NCBI RefSeq assembly: GCF_963678975.1
Contig: NC_089279.1
Coordinates: 26,708,004 to 26,772,003, forward strand
Reading direction: 5' to 3'
Source: Dysidea avara
Taxonomy: Eukaryota; Porifera; Demospongiae; Dictyoceratida; Dysideidae
DNA length: 64,000 nucleotides
Positions 1-11,500 of the stretch are shown here, piece by piece. The notes below the pieces were generated by a model that was not told the DNA's origin, searched no databases, and saw only the letters and a list, made by a program, of their open reading frames with translations. Numbering within the stretch: the first letter of the stretch is position 1; each line of letters starts with the position of its first letter. The position numbers and the translations under genes are program-made.

Positions 1-248
1 TCCCATATTGTTGCTGTGAAAATCAAATTTCTAGCCTTTCCATAAGTGCACTCCTACATTATTCATCATACAAGACTGAAGAAACATTTGGATTCCACTC
101 TTTCATAATTACTATAGATAACAGGGATTCTATAACATGGAGTTTGAGGAACGTGCAAACGGGTCTGGTTTCTTTGCTCAGCTGGTTACATTTCTACAGA
201 CCAGTTTTACCATTGTTGACACAAAATAGATGCTTCCAAGCAATACTG

Positions 249-965
249 GGTTGGTATAAACAGTGGACCTGGGGACCCGCGGGGGACCCAACTTTTCGCG
301 AAATCTTTTATACTTCACAATGTTTATACACTCTATACTTGTACCAGATACCTCTGCACGTCTCAGCATGTAGTATTGCACTGCCAATCCACTTTTCTTC
401 GTCACACAGAGTGCCTAACAAGATAGAAATTATAAGCTCCTCTGAAAAAGAATCTACTATGTCAAGTTTAGAAACTGTGAGCAAGCAAAACAGCATCTAG
501 CGATCACTTTAAGGCACCAGCAGCTCAATAAGCACTGAGATTTCATGTGTCATGTGATGCACAAAATCAAAGCCTTGTAAGAATTTAAAGCCCTCGATTA
601 ATACCCCGGGTGTGAAAAAGTGGTCTATGCAAGCAGTACATGACACATGAAATCTCTCAGTACTTGTTGAGCTGCTGGTAACTTGCAGTGATCGCTTGAA
701 GCTGTTTTGCTTGCTCAGTTTCTAAACTTGATGTAATAGACTCTTTTTCAGTGGCGCTTATAATTTCTGTCATGTTAGGTACTCAGTGTGACGAAGAAAA
801 AGTGGATTGGCTGTGCAAGACTACATGTTGAGATATGCAAAGATACCTAGTACAAGTATAGAGTGTATAAACATTGTAAAGTATAAAAATTCCATGAAAA
901 GTTGGGTTCCCGCAGGTCCCCTGGTCCCAGGTACTCTATTCCCAGGTCCACTGTTTATACCAACA
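249..965. repeat. Fold-back (long inverted repeat) element
   Basis: Two arms of about 310-330 bp (about 249-555 and 632-965) are inverted copies around a ~75-bp loop. The outer ends read TTGGTATAAACAGTGGACC on the left and its reverse complement on the right. The arms differ by scattered substitutions and small indels. No transposase is present and no clear target-site duplication was found, so this is a non-autonomous fold-back or MITE. The short ORFs across it are by-products of the repeat. Confidence 0.85.
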
Positions 966-2361
966 CTTCACCTGACTGCTAAGTTTACTCCAGAGTTTAT
1001 GGAGGGAGTACTTACTCTTGCTGCTTTTCTATTAAAACATTTGGCTAACTTGGTTGGGTGTGTACACACTTAAATGCTCCCAAAATAATTACAGCAACTG
1101 AGAGCACATGCTGTTAATAAATATAATTAACACTTACGTCTTCTGTGCTGGATTTCACCCTTTTTGTAGGTAGGATATTTTCAGAATTTATAACTTTCCT
1201 CTTCTTACACCACACTGTACCACTGTGTTTTGGTCTCCCGTGTGTCTTAATACATGGCTTTACCTTCATTGATGTTGCCAGCATTGATAAAGACAGTCTA
1301 TGCTGAAATTGAAATAAAAGGAGCGCCTAAAGTATAGCATTGCGTTACTGGTTTTTTAGGTTCATATGCTTATTGAGCACACATGATGCATATACTTGTG
1401 GTAGACACCTGTTTGTTAAGTGCATGTGTTGAAGCAAATGTTAAGATATTTGGGAGCAGCAAAACAAACTAAGAACATCCAAGTACACGTGTCACATTGT
1501 CTACCACCTAACTCACTGCCATCACCTTTTAGTTATCAAGACAGACTATTAGAATAAGTCGGCTATTTAAAAAGCTAGCAGAACAATATGGATGCAAATA
1601 CTGTTCTACTAACAGAAACTCTGGGCAAGGTAATGCATAAGAACGTGATAAACATACAAAAAGCTCCTCTGAAAATGATAACTGCATGCACCTTATGACC
1701 AGACTGGTGTCTACAATTTACATATGGAAAAAATTCATAATGTGTGCATTCAGAGGAAGTTGGACGCGCATTAAGCACTACTTAAATATATTGCTCTTAA
1801 TTGCATTCTTTGCACTAGTATTTCACGTGATCCTCAATAGTCGCAATACTAAACTGAAAAACGATGGGGTTAATTAGATAATCAGATCATCCTTCAATTA
1901 GGCTTCAAGGCTATGTACTTTGTTTTCATAAAGCACTCGAGATTTTGAGTGAAATTAATAAATTGCAGTTTAATCCATACAATTTTCACCAGATTTGTCA
2001 CGTACGTTTTTCAACAATGAAACAATGATCCTTCGCTGCATTACACTGTTCATAAAAACAGATTTTGCGCAATTCTTTATATTGGCGCTTCAAACTTTGG
2101 CTTTGTCACCAGCCAAATCAGCGGGGTTCACTGGGGTTCACCATGCTATTAGATTTAGGAATACATAAACTTTCAATTGCACTATAGTTTTAATACAAAT
2201 TGTCTTGAAACAAAGGTTTTCCAATGAAAATGTACAGCTTACATGAACGTGTCCAACTTCCTCTGGTGTGCATTCAATGTGTACTGAGAACTGAGGGTGT
2301 GCTACACTAACTGACTTACATTAGTACTTTGGCATGTATTAGCACTGCTATGGTTATTGTA
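966..2361. other. No gene recognised
   Basis: AT-rich sequence without a convincing exon. A short stretch near 1745-1775 and another near 2249-2280 (the GGAAGTTGGACGCG region and its inverse) are weak inverted copies, which suggests another decayed element. Confidence 0.5.
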
Positions 2362-2938
2362 TGTAGGATGAGAGCTTGGTTCATTCCTATAAGGGTCAAT
2401 TTATAATGATCAAGTTCTGTTAACATTACCATACCTAGGTCCATTAGCTGTACTAACACATTCTAGTGTAGTGATGTCACCATTAAATGCAGGACGAGAG
2501 CTTGGTTCATTCCTATAAGGGTCAATTTATAATGATCAAGTTCTGTTAACATTACCATACCTAGGTCCATTAGTTGTACTAACACATTCCAGTGTAGTGA
2601 TGTCACCATTAAATGCAGGACGAGAGCTTGGTTCATTCTTGTAAGGGACAATTTATAATGATGAAGTTCTGTTAACATTACAATACCTAGGTACATTAGC
2701 TGTACTAACACATTCCAGTGTAGTGATGTCATCACTAAATGCAGGACGAGAGCTTGGTTCATTCCTATAAGGGACAATTTATAATGATGAAGTTCTGTTA
2801 ACATAACAATACCTAGGTCCATTAGCTATACTAACACATTCCAGTGTAGTGATGTCACCACTAAATGCAGGACGAGAGCTTTGTTGATTCCTGTAAGGGA
2901 CAATTTATAATGATCAAGTTCTGTTATATAACATTACC
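2362..2938. repeat. 126-bp minisatellite, about 4.5 copies
   Basis: A unit of 126 bp repeats head to tail; the CCATTAGCTG landmark recurs at 2441, 2567, 2693 and 2819. Copies differ by a few substitutions. Because 126 is a multiple of three, a minus-strand frame stays open through most of the array (42 residues per unit), but the peptide resembles nothing known and has no gene-like context. The array lies directly downstream of the broken MULE transposase on the minus strand. Confidence 0.9.
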
Positions 2939-4029
2939 AGGCAGTACAATGGCATTCCATGACCATTTATATTGTAGGTGCCATCGATGAACATGATTTC
3001 CGGGAACCTATCAAATAGTTTAGTCATGTGATTTGTCTGCAAATAACAAATTTCAAGGATATTATTCTCATTCAGAGATGGCAGAGACACCTATATTTAG
3101 GGGGGGGGGGGGGGGGGGGGCTGGGGGTCTAGCATGATAAAAAAGGTCATTACCTACAGCTTACTACACTGCTCCTCAAAGAATACTGTGACTGCTCTAT
3201 TAGAGTATCTTGATCTTGACTGCTCTATTAGAGTATCTCGAATAATGCTATTGAATAATTTTAGGGGGGCTAAGCCCCTCCAAAATTTTTTCACTGGGGC
3301 TGTAGCCCCCCTTGCTCCCCCTTCTCTGCTGGCCCTGTTCTCATTTACCACAATTCCTGCTTGGGCATCCTGGGTAGTGGTAATATTTTGGAGTGTACTG
3401 AGTAGCAGTTGTGGTTCCTCAAGACCTTTCCGGGTTTGCTCTTTTACCTTTGTCTTTAGGTTACTGATGTCTTTGAGGGTCACACATTTTCCAAACTTCT
3501 TCTCAACTAGTTCTTTCACTTGTTTGGTATTGGGTCTCACAGTCAGCTCTCAGAAATTGTGGCTTCTTCTGCTGCAGTCAACCTTCTATTGACTGGATAA
3601 TGTGCAAATATTGCAGGACTCACTTGATGAGTATGCTCAAGGTGACAATGACGTACGCACAACTTTTATAAAGACTGCAGTAATGATCACATAAATGACA
3701 GCACTGTATGCGAATTAATGCAGTGCTTACCTGTCATAAGATACAGTTATCTTTGTCTTGCAGTTCATAGCAAATGTGCGCTGGTTAGGTCTAATGTTCT
3801 TTCCACGACTTCTTGGGTCTCCATAGTGTACACACACAACGCTATAATACGTGTACTTTATTTTCTCAGCATCTGCAAGTTCAGTAATTATCTTCTTTTT
3901 CCTCTGCTTGTTGTAATCTTCGGCACTCTGACTGTTATGCACACGTAGTGGATGGTAACCATTTCGCTTTAAATCGTCCAATGCCGTATGAAACTGTTCA
4001 AAAGTGTCGAATTGGGTGCCAACTTCCAT
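2939..4029 (-). pseudogene. Broken SWIM/MULE-type transposase (ZSWIM3-like), N-terminal part
   Basis: Read on the minus strand, this is the N-terminal half of a Mutator-like transposase of the ZSWIM3-like kind. Exon 1 (3731-4029) starts with ATG and encodes the N-terminal zinc-ribbon-like region, with YYSVVCVHYG and IRPNQRTFAMNCKTKI. It ends at a good GTAAGC donor. Exon 2 (about 3346-3674) carries LEHTHQVSPAIFAHYP, then RPNTKQVKELVEKKFG and TLKDISNLKTKVKEQTRKG. The catalytic-domain start, with QTNHMTKLFDRFPEIMF and IDGTYNINGHGMPLYCL, lies at 2939-3064. Coding sense needs at least two frame changes, one near 3650-3660 and one near 3545, and a MITE splits the gene at 3065-3345. The C-terminal catalytic part and SWIM finger are absent. 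I infer a dead DNA transposon or retired transposon-derived gene. Confidence 0.8.
3073..3337. mobile_element. hAT-type MITE inserted in the MULE pseudogene
   Basis: The 265-bp insert has ends CAGAGATGGCAGAG and CTGCTGGCCCTG, which are imperfect inverted repeats. It is flanked by an exact 8-bp duplication, TTCTCATT, at 3065-3072 and 3338-3345. The insertion interrupts the transposase reading between VVNEN and NILEICYLQT. Inside are a run of 21 G (3100-3120) and two copies of the CTGCTCTATTAGAGTA motif. An 8-bp duplication with CAG-starting ends points to the hAT superfamily. Confidence 0.9.
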
Positions 4030-4215
4030 TACAAGTTCTCAGTACAGCTCTGAAAAGTGTCCGATTAGGCGACAACCACCATGACACGTGTGGAGCACTG
4101 CTGAAAAGTGTCAAATTGGGCGCCAATTGCCATGATGCGTGAAAATCGACACGTGGTGAGTCTGCGACACGAGGTGAGTCTGCGACACGAGGTGAGTCTG
4201 CGACACGCATGGTTT
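4030..4215. repeat. Short tandem duplications around the MULE start
   Basis: The stretch containing the transposase start (GAAAAGTGTCGAATTGGG and the following CCAT) recurs in diverged form near 4050 and 4100, so three start-like copies lie in a row. Immediately after, GTGAGTCTGCGACAC occurs three times at about 17-bp spacing (4156-4205). Confidence 0.75.
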
Positions 4216-4819
4216 AATCACGTGATCAAATGACAGGTGCAGGCCCATCAGCAGATGATTATATGTACGTGGCTCTAAGAATAACCGGTACACCGGTGGA
4301 CATAGACACTCCGAAAAAGGAAACTTCCCCTTTGATGTCGGCAATCTCGATCACGAAACAATAGGCATGGATTTGCTTCACTGCTTGTGTGGTAGTTACT
4401 AGTGACACGATGAGTTCAACTCTAGAGTTTCAGAGGGATAGCGTAAGTGGCGGGTGAGTTACAGGAAGGCCGAATTTGACAACGTTCGTTCCTGTAAAAT
4501 CCTCACGTAGTGGTCGCGTCATTTATTGTCTGCGGCGCGCGTTTCTGCTTTACTGGCCGCGCGACTCACGGTAGAGTCTTGATATTCATATAATTTTCGA
4601 TTTTGCAGTGTGCTGAAGCTAGTTGCTCAAGATCCGCTGATAAGGTTGAGACAGTTAGATCTGGTTAGGGTAGCCCAGCCTGGTGGAGCATCCAATCATT
4701 AATTATACTTTTGAGACAAGTTAGCTTCTACACACAGCACTATAAATCTCCAAGTGAATTGGCTTTTTGTCACCAGTTTCTTTCTGCTTTTTTATGGATA
4801 CATCATTTATGATTCTAAT
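4216..4819. other. No gene recognised
   Basis: A relatively GC-rich patch (about 4440-4590) may be a CpG-rich former promoter, but no exon with splice signals or a recognisable protein was found. Confidence 0.4.
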
Positions 4820-5165
4820 TGAGACTGATTGGTAGTAAATATCACGTCAGCAGACAAAAGGCTCTTACAGATACATTCCAGGAACTGAGACAACTAATCC
4901 CACAATTGATAATTCGTTATATACTAATGGCAAATAAACCCACAATCAATCCGTAAACTATTTCGATCTGGTTGTGTGATAAGTTTGATCACCTGGAGGC
5001 ACCGCTAATAAAGTCGTAGGGCAATAGTAAGCTGCACACCTTGAGTTAAGATAGTGTTCCGTTCCGTGGCTCCGTGGTTTAGCCCCTGATTCCGTTCCGC
5101 CATAGATATTAGAGTACAATATCTATGGTTCCGCGTTGTTCCGTTCCGTTCCGTCGATTAGACCC
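4820..5165 (-). repeat. Dispersed GGAACGG-containing repeat, copy 1
   Basis: On the minus strand this copy begins with a GGTGGGGTCTAAT block and runs of the pentamer ACGGA (plus strand TTCCGTTCCG at 5056-5158). It continues into a conserved stretch with GTAAGCTGCACACC-like sequence and GATTGTGGGTTTATTTGCC. Three relatives lie at 17555, 22950 and 53957. Function and family are unknown. Confidence 0.6.
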
Positions 5166-5654
5166 CACCGATAGAGTATTGATTGCCAATCTCAGAAATA
5201 TATAGTTTGTTGGGTTGAAATTAATTTCTCTAGCATGCACAGTGCCTTAAGACTGAAAACAGGTATATTTTTCTCCGGGGTTCCCCACACATGCATGTGT
5301 AGTCTTGATTTGTGTCTACGGGTGGTTAGCTAAAGTGGGCCATTGTAATAGTTCCAGCATAGAAGTAATTGAGCTTGACCAGTTATAATTCGACATTGTC
5401 CATCTTGCAGCTCTTCTCTGTACTGTTGTTGTATAAGACATTCATAGCCTTTTAAACAGCTTTTATATAAGACTTCACAACCGCCAAAATGGAAAAAAAA
5501 TCAACAGTGAGACACTAAATAAGTGATTACTTGCTGCTGCAACTAAAAAGAGAATCTGGCCCTCCCCAACCACCTACAAAGTAGCTTGTTTGGGCCCCTC
5601 CCTTACCAGCTAACTTATCCGCCCTGTACTAACTAAGGGTAAAGGGAATTGTCA
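5166..5654. other. No gene recognised
   Basis: AT-rich, with no splice-supported coding sequence and no clear terminal repeats. Confidence 0.4.
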
Positions 5655-5999
5655 TCATCAAACCCCTTTTTTTTTCAAAGTGTAATTATTGTGATATTAT
5701 TTTTAAATAATACAGTTACAATACAAATTACTCTACAACTAAACTACAAACACAATTAATTACAACAGGGGTTTGGGGAAAGGAAAATCAGAGTCCTCAC
5801 ACTGCAAAGCCCAATACCGTAAAATCATACGGGCATTGTTTGTCCATAAAGAAAATGATAGTTGTTGTAACAAAAGAAACTGATAGTTGTTGTAACAAAA
5901 GAAACTGATAGTTGTTGTAACAAAGAAACTGATAGTTGTTGTAACAAAACTGATAGTTGTTGTAACCCTTGCAGAGCCCAATATCTGAGGAAATTCCGC
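5655..5999 (-). repeat. Dispersed repeat fragment with a 25-bp minisatellite
   Basis: On the minus strand this encodes NNARMILRYWALQ, a close match to NNARMILRYRELQG at 10280-10370, so both are copies of one dispersed sequence. Inside, at 5857-5966, the 25-bp unit GATAGTTGTTGTAACAAAAG plus AAACT repeats about five times with small deletions. No functional gene is inferred. Confidence 0.65.
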
Positions 6000-6002
6000 A
6001 TA

Positions 6003-6629
6003 TGTGACCTGATCTTGGAAAACCTACCTTTTTGGCACATTGGTCAATTTTCTGTTTTATAATTTAAATGAGGTACTAGGTGCTCATCTATCTTGTGTTA
6101 AAATTTCAGCTTAATATCTTTAAGCATTCCTGAGATATGGCCGATTTTCTGTCCTGTACATTACAAACTAACTTTTATGGTAATGTATTGAGTTCTATGG
6201 GTGATTAAGGTTGACAAATGGTGACAAATCACTTTGTTTACTAAAAATTCCATTCTTACCATCTAAAATACTTTAAAAGACATTTCTGATAGTGTAATGA
6301 AGTATTCTTGGTACGTTTCTGCAATTAAATGCCATGTATCATTGTCTAAGACTAAGTTTTAGCCATTCCAGCATCTGAACAAATCACCCAATTTGTAAGT
6401 TACTTGTTGTCCCACGCATATGAAATTACTACATGGTCTGATATAATCATCCATATCTCCTAGGAAAAAGAAGCTATGGGTGTGAAACTTCACAGCAAGA
6501 AGGTTTAATAGTTGCTTTATCCAAATGTGCAAATAAATTAATTTAAAAAATATTAATGAAATTTTCATTTGAGTTTTCCCAAAAAGTTCGCTTGTGCCCA
6601 AAAGGTAGGTTTTCCAAGATCCGGTCACA
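6003..6629. mobile_element. TGTGACC-ended MITE, copy 1 (~630 bp)
   Basis: Terminal inverted repeats of about 40 bp begin TGTGACCTGATCTTGG on the left and end CCAAGATCCGGTCACA on the right, flanked by TA on each side. The interior is non-coding. TA flanks suggest Tc1/mariner-type mobilisation, but that assignment is inference. Confidence 0.85.
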
Positions 6630-6904
6630 TATTTTACTTATACTTTTGTATATTCAGCATTACCTGTGCTTGCCCCGGAACTTTCGCATAGCTTCTAGAG
6701 ATTGAAATTTTCACTCGCAAAAGTTTCCGTACATCTCCGAACATTAAGCGTCTCGTGATATACGGATACAACGAATTTTTTGCTCTGAAATCTTGAAATC
6801 TTGCCGTAAAATCTTTGATATGTTGAAGATTTGAAATCTCGTACAGCCATGTGGGTTTTTACGAGCTGCAGAGATTTATCAGATAGAAAAGTAGAGGAGG
6901 TGGG
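6630..6904. other. No feature recognised
   Basis: Unassigned AT-rich spacer between the MITE and a tRNA-like sequence. Confidence 0.4.
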
Positions 6905-6980
6905 TAGCTAGCAGCGGTAGCACACTTTTAACACACTGGTCCAACACACTGAAAATCCAGGGTTCGAGACCCAAATGGGA
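6905..6980 (+). repeat. tRNA-like sequence, possible SINE head
   Basis: A box-A-like TAGCAGCGGTAGCACAC and a box-B-like GGTTCGAGACC sit about 40 bp apart, with CTTTTAA between them at roughly the anticodon-loop position. Acceptor and anticodon stems do not pair well, so a functional tRNA is unlikely; a tRNA-derived SINE or tRNA pseudogene fits better. Confidence 0.35.
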
Positions 6981-7915
6981 TTTTTTCTCGTTTTAGCTGG
7001 TATTAAACCCTTCTGTTTAAGTTCTACAGTCGGTTCAATAGCCGGTATGCATGACTTATTGAACTGACCCCGAGAACCCCGGGAACCGACTTTCGGTTCG
7101 GTATCCACTACCAATTATTATGCACTCTGCTACATTCCAGGCCAATTATCAGCATATCACTGGTGATACGCCAGAAATGCAGTTAAAGTGCAACAGTACT
7201 TGTGCAAACGTTTTCCGACTTGTACAATGCATGCGCTCACAAGACTAAAACTGATTCCAAAACAGCACGTGAGATAATTTACCACAAATATATGGAAATA
7301 GTCTGGCTTATAAAAGATTTGTCCACATTCCATTTCATTTTGTTTGCATGATTGGGATAGATTCAAGTGATTTGTGTTGGAATCCAGTTGCTCGAGTCTA
7401 TCCACTGCGTAAGCTTTAAGTTGTAGCCAATTATCTAATGGAAAGAAAGGCTGGACTTTTCCGTTGCATTCTAATACTAGTAGCGAGTTCTATTGGTTCA
7501 ATAGGTATGTGCGTCGTTTATAGCTTCACGGATACACCAGTAGTGTGGGTAAGAACGTACCATAGATATTAGTTAGCTATATATACTGCTATACTATATA
7601 CAATTATGTCATTGATTGTGCTAGCGTAGCCATAGACTCTGAGCTATTAGCTTTTAGCTATTACTAAACAAGCCATCATAGTAATAGCTATATATATACT
7701 ATATCAAATTTTTTGATCATATGGCAGTTTTCCTTTATCTGATTCATTTTTGCGTCATGATTTTTCCTTTTAAAATAAAGCACAGCATTGTAAAAATAAA
7801 TAAAACAAAGAATAACTACGAAAACAAAATTAATATAATATAGTAGCAGAACAAGAATCTAGCTTGCTACTGACAAAACAAAGAAAACATGCAGTAAAAG
7901 GCTACATAATAATTA
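6981..7915. other. No gene recognised
   Basis: The stretch 7030-7120 holds an imperfect hairpin (GTCGGTTCAATAGCCGG and a diverged inverse) that may be the body of the tRNA-like repeat. The rest is AT-rich spacer. Confidence 0.4.
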
Positions 7916-8166
7916 TGTGACCAGGCCTGCAAAAATAGGACATGTGGGCACATGATTTTTGCCTACTTTTTCAACGTTTCATCACTCATAACTTTTTGTA
8001 ACGTTATGCTATGGCACTGCAATTTTTAGCTCTTAGTCAGCATTTAATTGGTATCATGATGCAAGCTACAGAATGGAAATATACCTTTCCAGTACTGAGA
8101 TATGACCTGTAGAGTGACAAGGTGTAGTTTGTGTCCACATGCCCTGTTTTCACAGGCCTGGTCACA
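7916..8166. mobile_element. TGTGACC-ended MITE, copy 2 (~250 bp)
   Basis: The left end TGTGACCAGGCCTGCAAAA and right end ACAGGCCTGGTCACA are inverted repeats that continue inward for about 38 bp. TA flanks both sides. The interior is unlike that of copy 1. Confidence 0.85.
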
Positions 8167-9786
8167 TATATGATAATAGAGCTAAGTGTAATAGACTTAA
8201 CTTCTTAATCTGTAGAGTGACAGCCATATGATATGGCATTCCAAAGTAATGGGTAGTTTACTAATATGACAGTAGCGAGAGGAGGTTATGCAGTTGTGAA
8301 TCTATATAACTGATATAAATTTATAATGTTCATGAATAGGTATATCAATGGCCAATTTAATTAATATAGAAGTACTTATGGTGTTGCTTGATAGTATTCA
8401 ACTCTAGCATGGATACATGCAGTCATCCTTGCTCATACGAGTGTTTTATTATAGCTATCTATACCAGGTAGATTACACCCAGGGAGCTAGATGTGCCCAT
8501 GCATATATTACAATTTACAGTAAGCAACAATATTTCTGACGTATATCCATTTCTGAGATCTGTGAAGTAGTAGGAATGGTGGTGATGAATTCTTGTGCTT
8601 GTATTAATGGGTATGGAGCTATAAAACCGTTAATAGATTTATACTGAGGATTCGCCAATGCCCACAAATCCTCAAAATCATGTACAAGAGTCCAGTATAT
8701 ATGTATTTTAAATACAGTATTAATTTTATTTACCAAAATGTTTTTACTTGTACTTTTGCACAAACAGTAAACCACATAACCTCAACAGGAGCACAAGTAC
8801 TACTCCAATTTAGCAGTTTCACACAGTTCGGTAATATTATAGGGATCATGGAGATTTGAGGTTTTGGCCAAAAAATCACCCTAAAACCAGCTTCACAATA
8901 CCATTCTGGTGCCTTGGCAGTATTGGTTAGATATAACCAAGCTCAAAAGTGCCTTCAATAGATGGTTACAGAATTTTAAAAATATATATTGGAATTTTCT
9001 ACTGACTAACTTCCTGCTTGCCTGTCATACCTAATGCCTTCAGGCAAGCATAACTCAATAATGGCTAAGGCTACAGGCTTGATTTTTTCACTGTTCGATG
9101 TCACTTTGTCCCAAGACGTGCCTTTTAGTATACCGCAGTACATACAATGTGTGCATCATGGACTTACCTTTGTCCTCCTTTGTGTCCCATTTCTTTATGC
9201 TGACAACCCAAAGTGTCGATTCACAGTAGCGTAGTGCATGGTTTCCATACATTTGTATGTTTTCTGTGGCGAGTGGGTTGATTGCAGAGGCATTCATTGT
9301 TCTTCATTTGTAATGCTGTGTGACAGGCTGAAAGCAAAGCATACTGCTATTAATGCATGGTCATCGCTTTCAAGTCAGTAATTCATGATAGTTGGCCAGG
9401 GTGCACAAATTATCCATATTCTTCATGGTGACAGGATTGATTGCAGACTGTTCTTTGTTTGTAGTGCTGTGTAATGGGCTGAACATAGCTGAAAGCAAAG
9501 CATAATGACCACTTTACCTTTGAGTTAAATTATTATTTTTATACCGGCCTTAATGGTACTCCCTTTCACCTCTATGTCTCTAAAGAAGTAAACTTTTTTT
9601 TACATAAACCCTACAGATAAGATCTAAGCAAAGCCTACAAGCCTAGGGATCAAACCTCTCCTTCGAGTCAGTCATTGATAGCTGGGGTGCATGTTCAGAT
9701 GAAAACATTAACCCTGGTGCCATCCTTTCTTTTGATGCAGTATGCGTGAGTTCACCAGTCATAATAATTAATGTTACAAAAGTGAG
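8167..9786. other. No gene recognised; partial direct repeats
   Basis: A phrase around GTGCTGTGTAATGGGCTGAA and GCTGAAAGCAAAGCATA occurs twice (about 9300-9345 and 9455-9505). No exon or terminal repeats were identified. Confidence 0.4.
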
Positions 9787-10046
9787 TATAAGGGAAAAGT
9801 AGGGATTTTAAGTTCGAACGGGGATCATAGCAAAAAGTAGGGAAACAAGGGAAGTCACCCCTGGGAAGTCTCCTACACTTGCAGATATACTAGTGAACAT
9901 TTAATCTCTAATTCAGTCATGTATAGACTGAAGTAGGGATTAAATGTTCATTAGTATATCTGCAGGTGTGGGAAACTTCTCAGGGGTGACTTCCTTGTTT
10001 CCCTACTTTTTTCTATAATCCCCAATTAAACTTAAAATTCCTTATA
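9787..10046. repeat. Palindromic MITE / fold-back (~260 bp)
   Basis: The two halves are inverted copies meeting near 9915-9930. Landmarks are GTAGGGAAACAAGGGAAGTC on the left and its inverse on the right. Ends read TATAAGG and CCTTATA. The GAAACAAG and AGGGAT words are shared with the palindrome at 38765, suggesting related families. Confidence 0.85.
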
Positions 10047-10731
10047 GCTACTTGTAATAATACTGCTATATCCATTTGCACTTGTTGAGAGCAGATGGAA
10101 ATGAAAACGTCTGATTTTGTGAATGATTTCAATTTCAGGATTTCTAAATATTTAATGGATTTCCAATGCCAAACATCAGTTATAATAAAACAAAATAGAC
10201 TATAAGTACAACAACTAATAAAACTACGTAACTGTCTGCTTACTCTAAATGCTACTATTACAACTACAAGCAGGGGAATACCAAGGAAAAGGGGATTGTC
10301 ATCAATATCAATTCCCTGAAGTTCTCGATACCTCAAGATCATTCTGGCATTGTTTAACAACAGAAAGTTGCTGAAGTAGATTCTTCCTTGCAAGTTTAGG
10401 CCAAACACTCAACTACTAAGGGAATAAAATCAGATCCCATTTTCTCTACAGCTGCCAAATGCTTGGCTACCTCTCCAGCTGTGGCAGCAGTCACCCCAGC
10501 ACAGGAAGCAGAAGAGAAAATAAAAATAGGATGAGTAGTGCTGTGTATAGAGAAATCTGGCCAGCCATTTTGGAAGTCAGGATTGAAAACATCACCCGTA
10601 TGTAACCCATTACCAAATGAAGCATGCTGCTGCTTGAGAACACCAGGATGGTCTTGTGAAAGGGCATTATATACAATGGTGCATGTCATTATATATAGTC
10701 TTTGAATACTCATCAAAGAGCTCTCTTTCAA
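10047..10731 (-). mobile_element. Broken mobile-element ORF remnant
   Basis: The minus strand reads HASFGNGLHTGDVFNPDFQ followed by a stretch ending FIPLVVE and then FGLNLQGR. This resembles a conserved C-terminal domain I associate with mobile-element proteins of invertebrates, in which a PDF...G..DFS core precedes a PLVVE.FGL motif; that family link is from memory and is uncertain. The copy is broken. The lower part (10280-10370) is a copy of the sequence also found at 5760-5850. Confidence 0.4.
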
Positions 10732-11129
10732 ATTTTTTCCACAAAAGTAATATTACAGTGGGGATTCCCACATTGGTCTCTTGAGCCTAGAGTGGGCTCT
10801 GATTTTGTTTAACGAACTTTACTGTTCTGGTTGCTCTATATGTCATATTGTATAATAAAAGACATCATTTATTCTGTGAATGCTATATATCTATCCCACT
10901 AGGGAACTGTGGGCAGGTGTAAAGCCTGTGAATACACGGAGTCATAATTAAACATGTATGAAGATTGCGGTTTGCTAGAATACCATATCCAAATATGTAT
11001 GGATGCTTAATGCTTATAGTTTTTATGTATTGATGAAATATTCTATAGCTTACTTTTCAGGGTAAAACATTAAGTATCTCATTTGCCACAAATCATGCAG
11101 AGATCAATCATGCCCATGTCCTCCTTGCA
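10732..11129. other. No feature recognised
   Basis: AT-rich spacer with no supported coding sequence. Confidence 0.4.
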
Positions 11130-11500
11130 TGAAATCATACAATACAATGAACAGTCATCAGTAAACATAGTATTATTAAATCATTATTATTTGCTGCATA
11201 ATAAAATAAATGCATCTGTGTGTTATACTCTGATTGGGTCCTACACAGTAATAAGTAAATAAATAACATATAAGCAATCTTATAAACTATAAGATATGTC
11301 TTAAATAATATTGTTGACAGATGTATATATATAATAAATAAAAGTGGCCCCAAGATTGTGCTTTGAGGTATACCAGGTTTACTGATAACCGTATGTAGAA
11401 TATGTTCCATTAACAACAACACTATGTGTCAACCATCATTTGATCCAAAAATGCATCTTGTTTTGATTGGCCTAAGCTGAACCCACATAGTTCTTGACAC
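11130..11500 (-). mobile_element. LINE reverse-transcriptase fragment
   Basis: The minus strand carries GIPQSTILGPLLFIIYI, which matches the GVPQGS-x-LGPLLF-x-x-Y motif of non-LTR reverse transcriptases, preceded in another frame by a WWLTHSVVVNGTYS stretch that aligns with the usual upstream region. The YADD box is not recognisable. Frame changes show that it is dead. Confidence 0.7.

Noticed and set aside
2463-2822. 119-codon minus-strand protein
   Set aside because: It is a by-product of a 126-bp minisatellite whose length is divisible by three; no domain, no context.
6905-6980. Functional tRNA-Lys gene
   Set aside because: Box A, a CTTTTAA loop and box B are present, but acceptor and anticodon stems do not pair.
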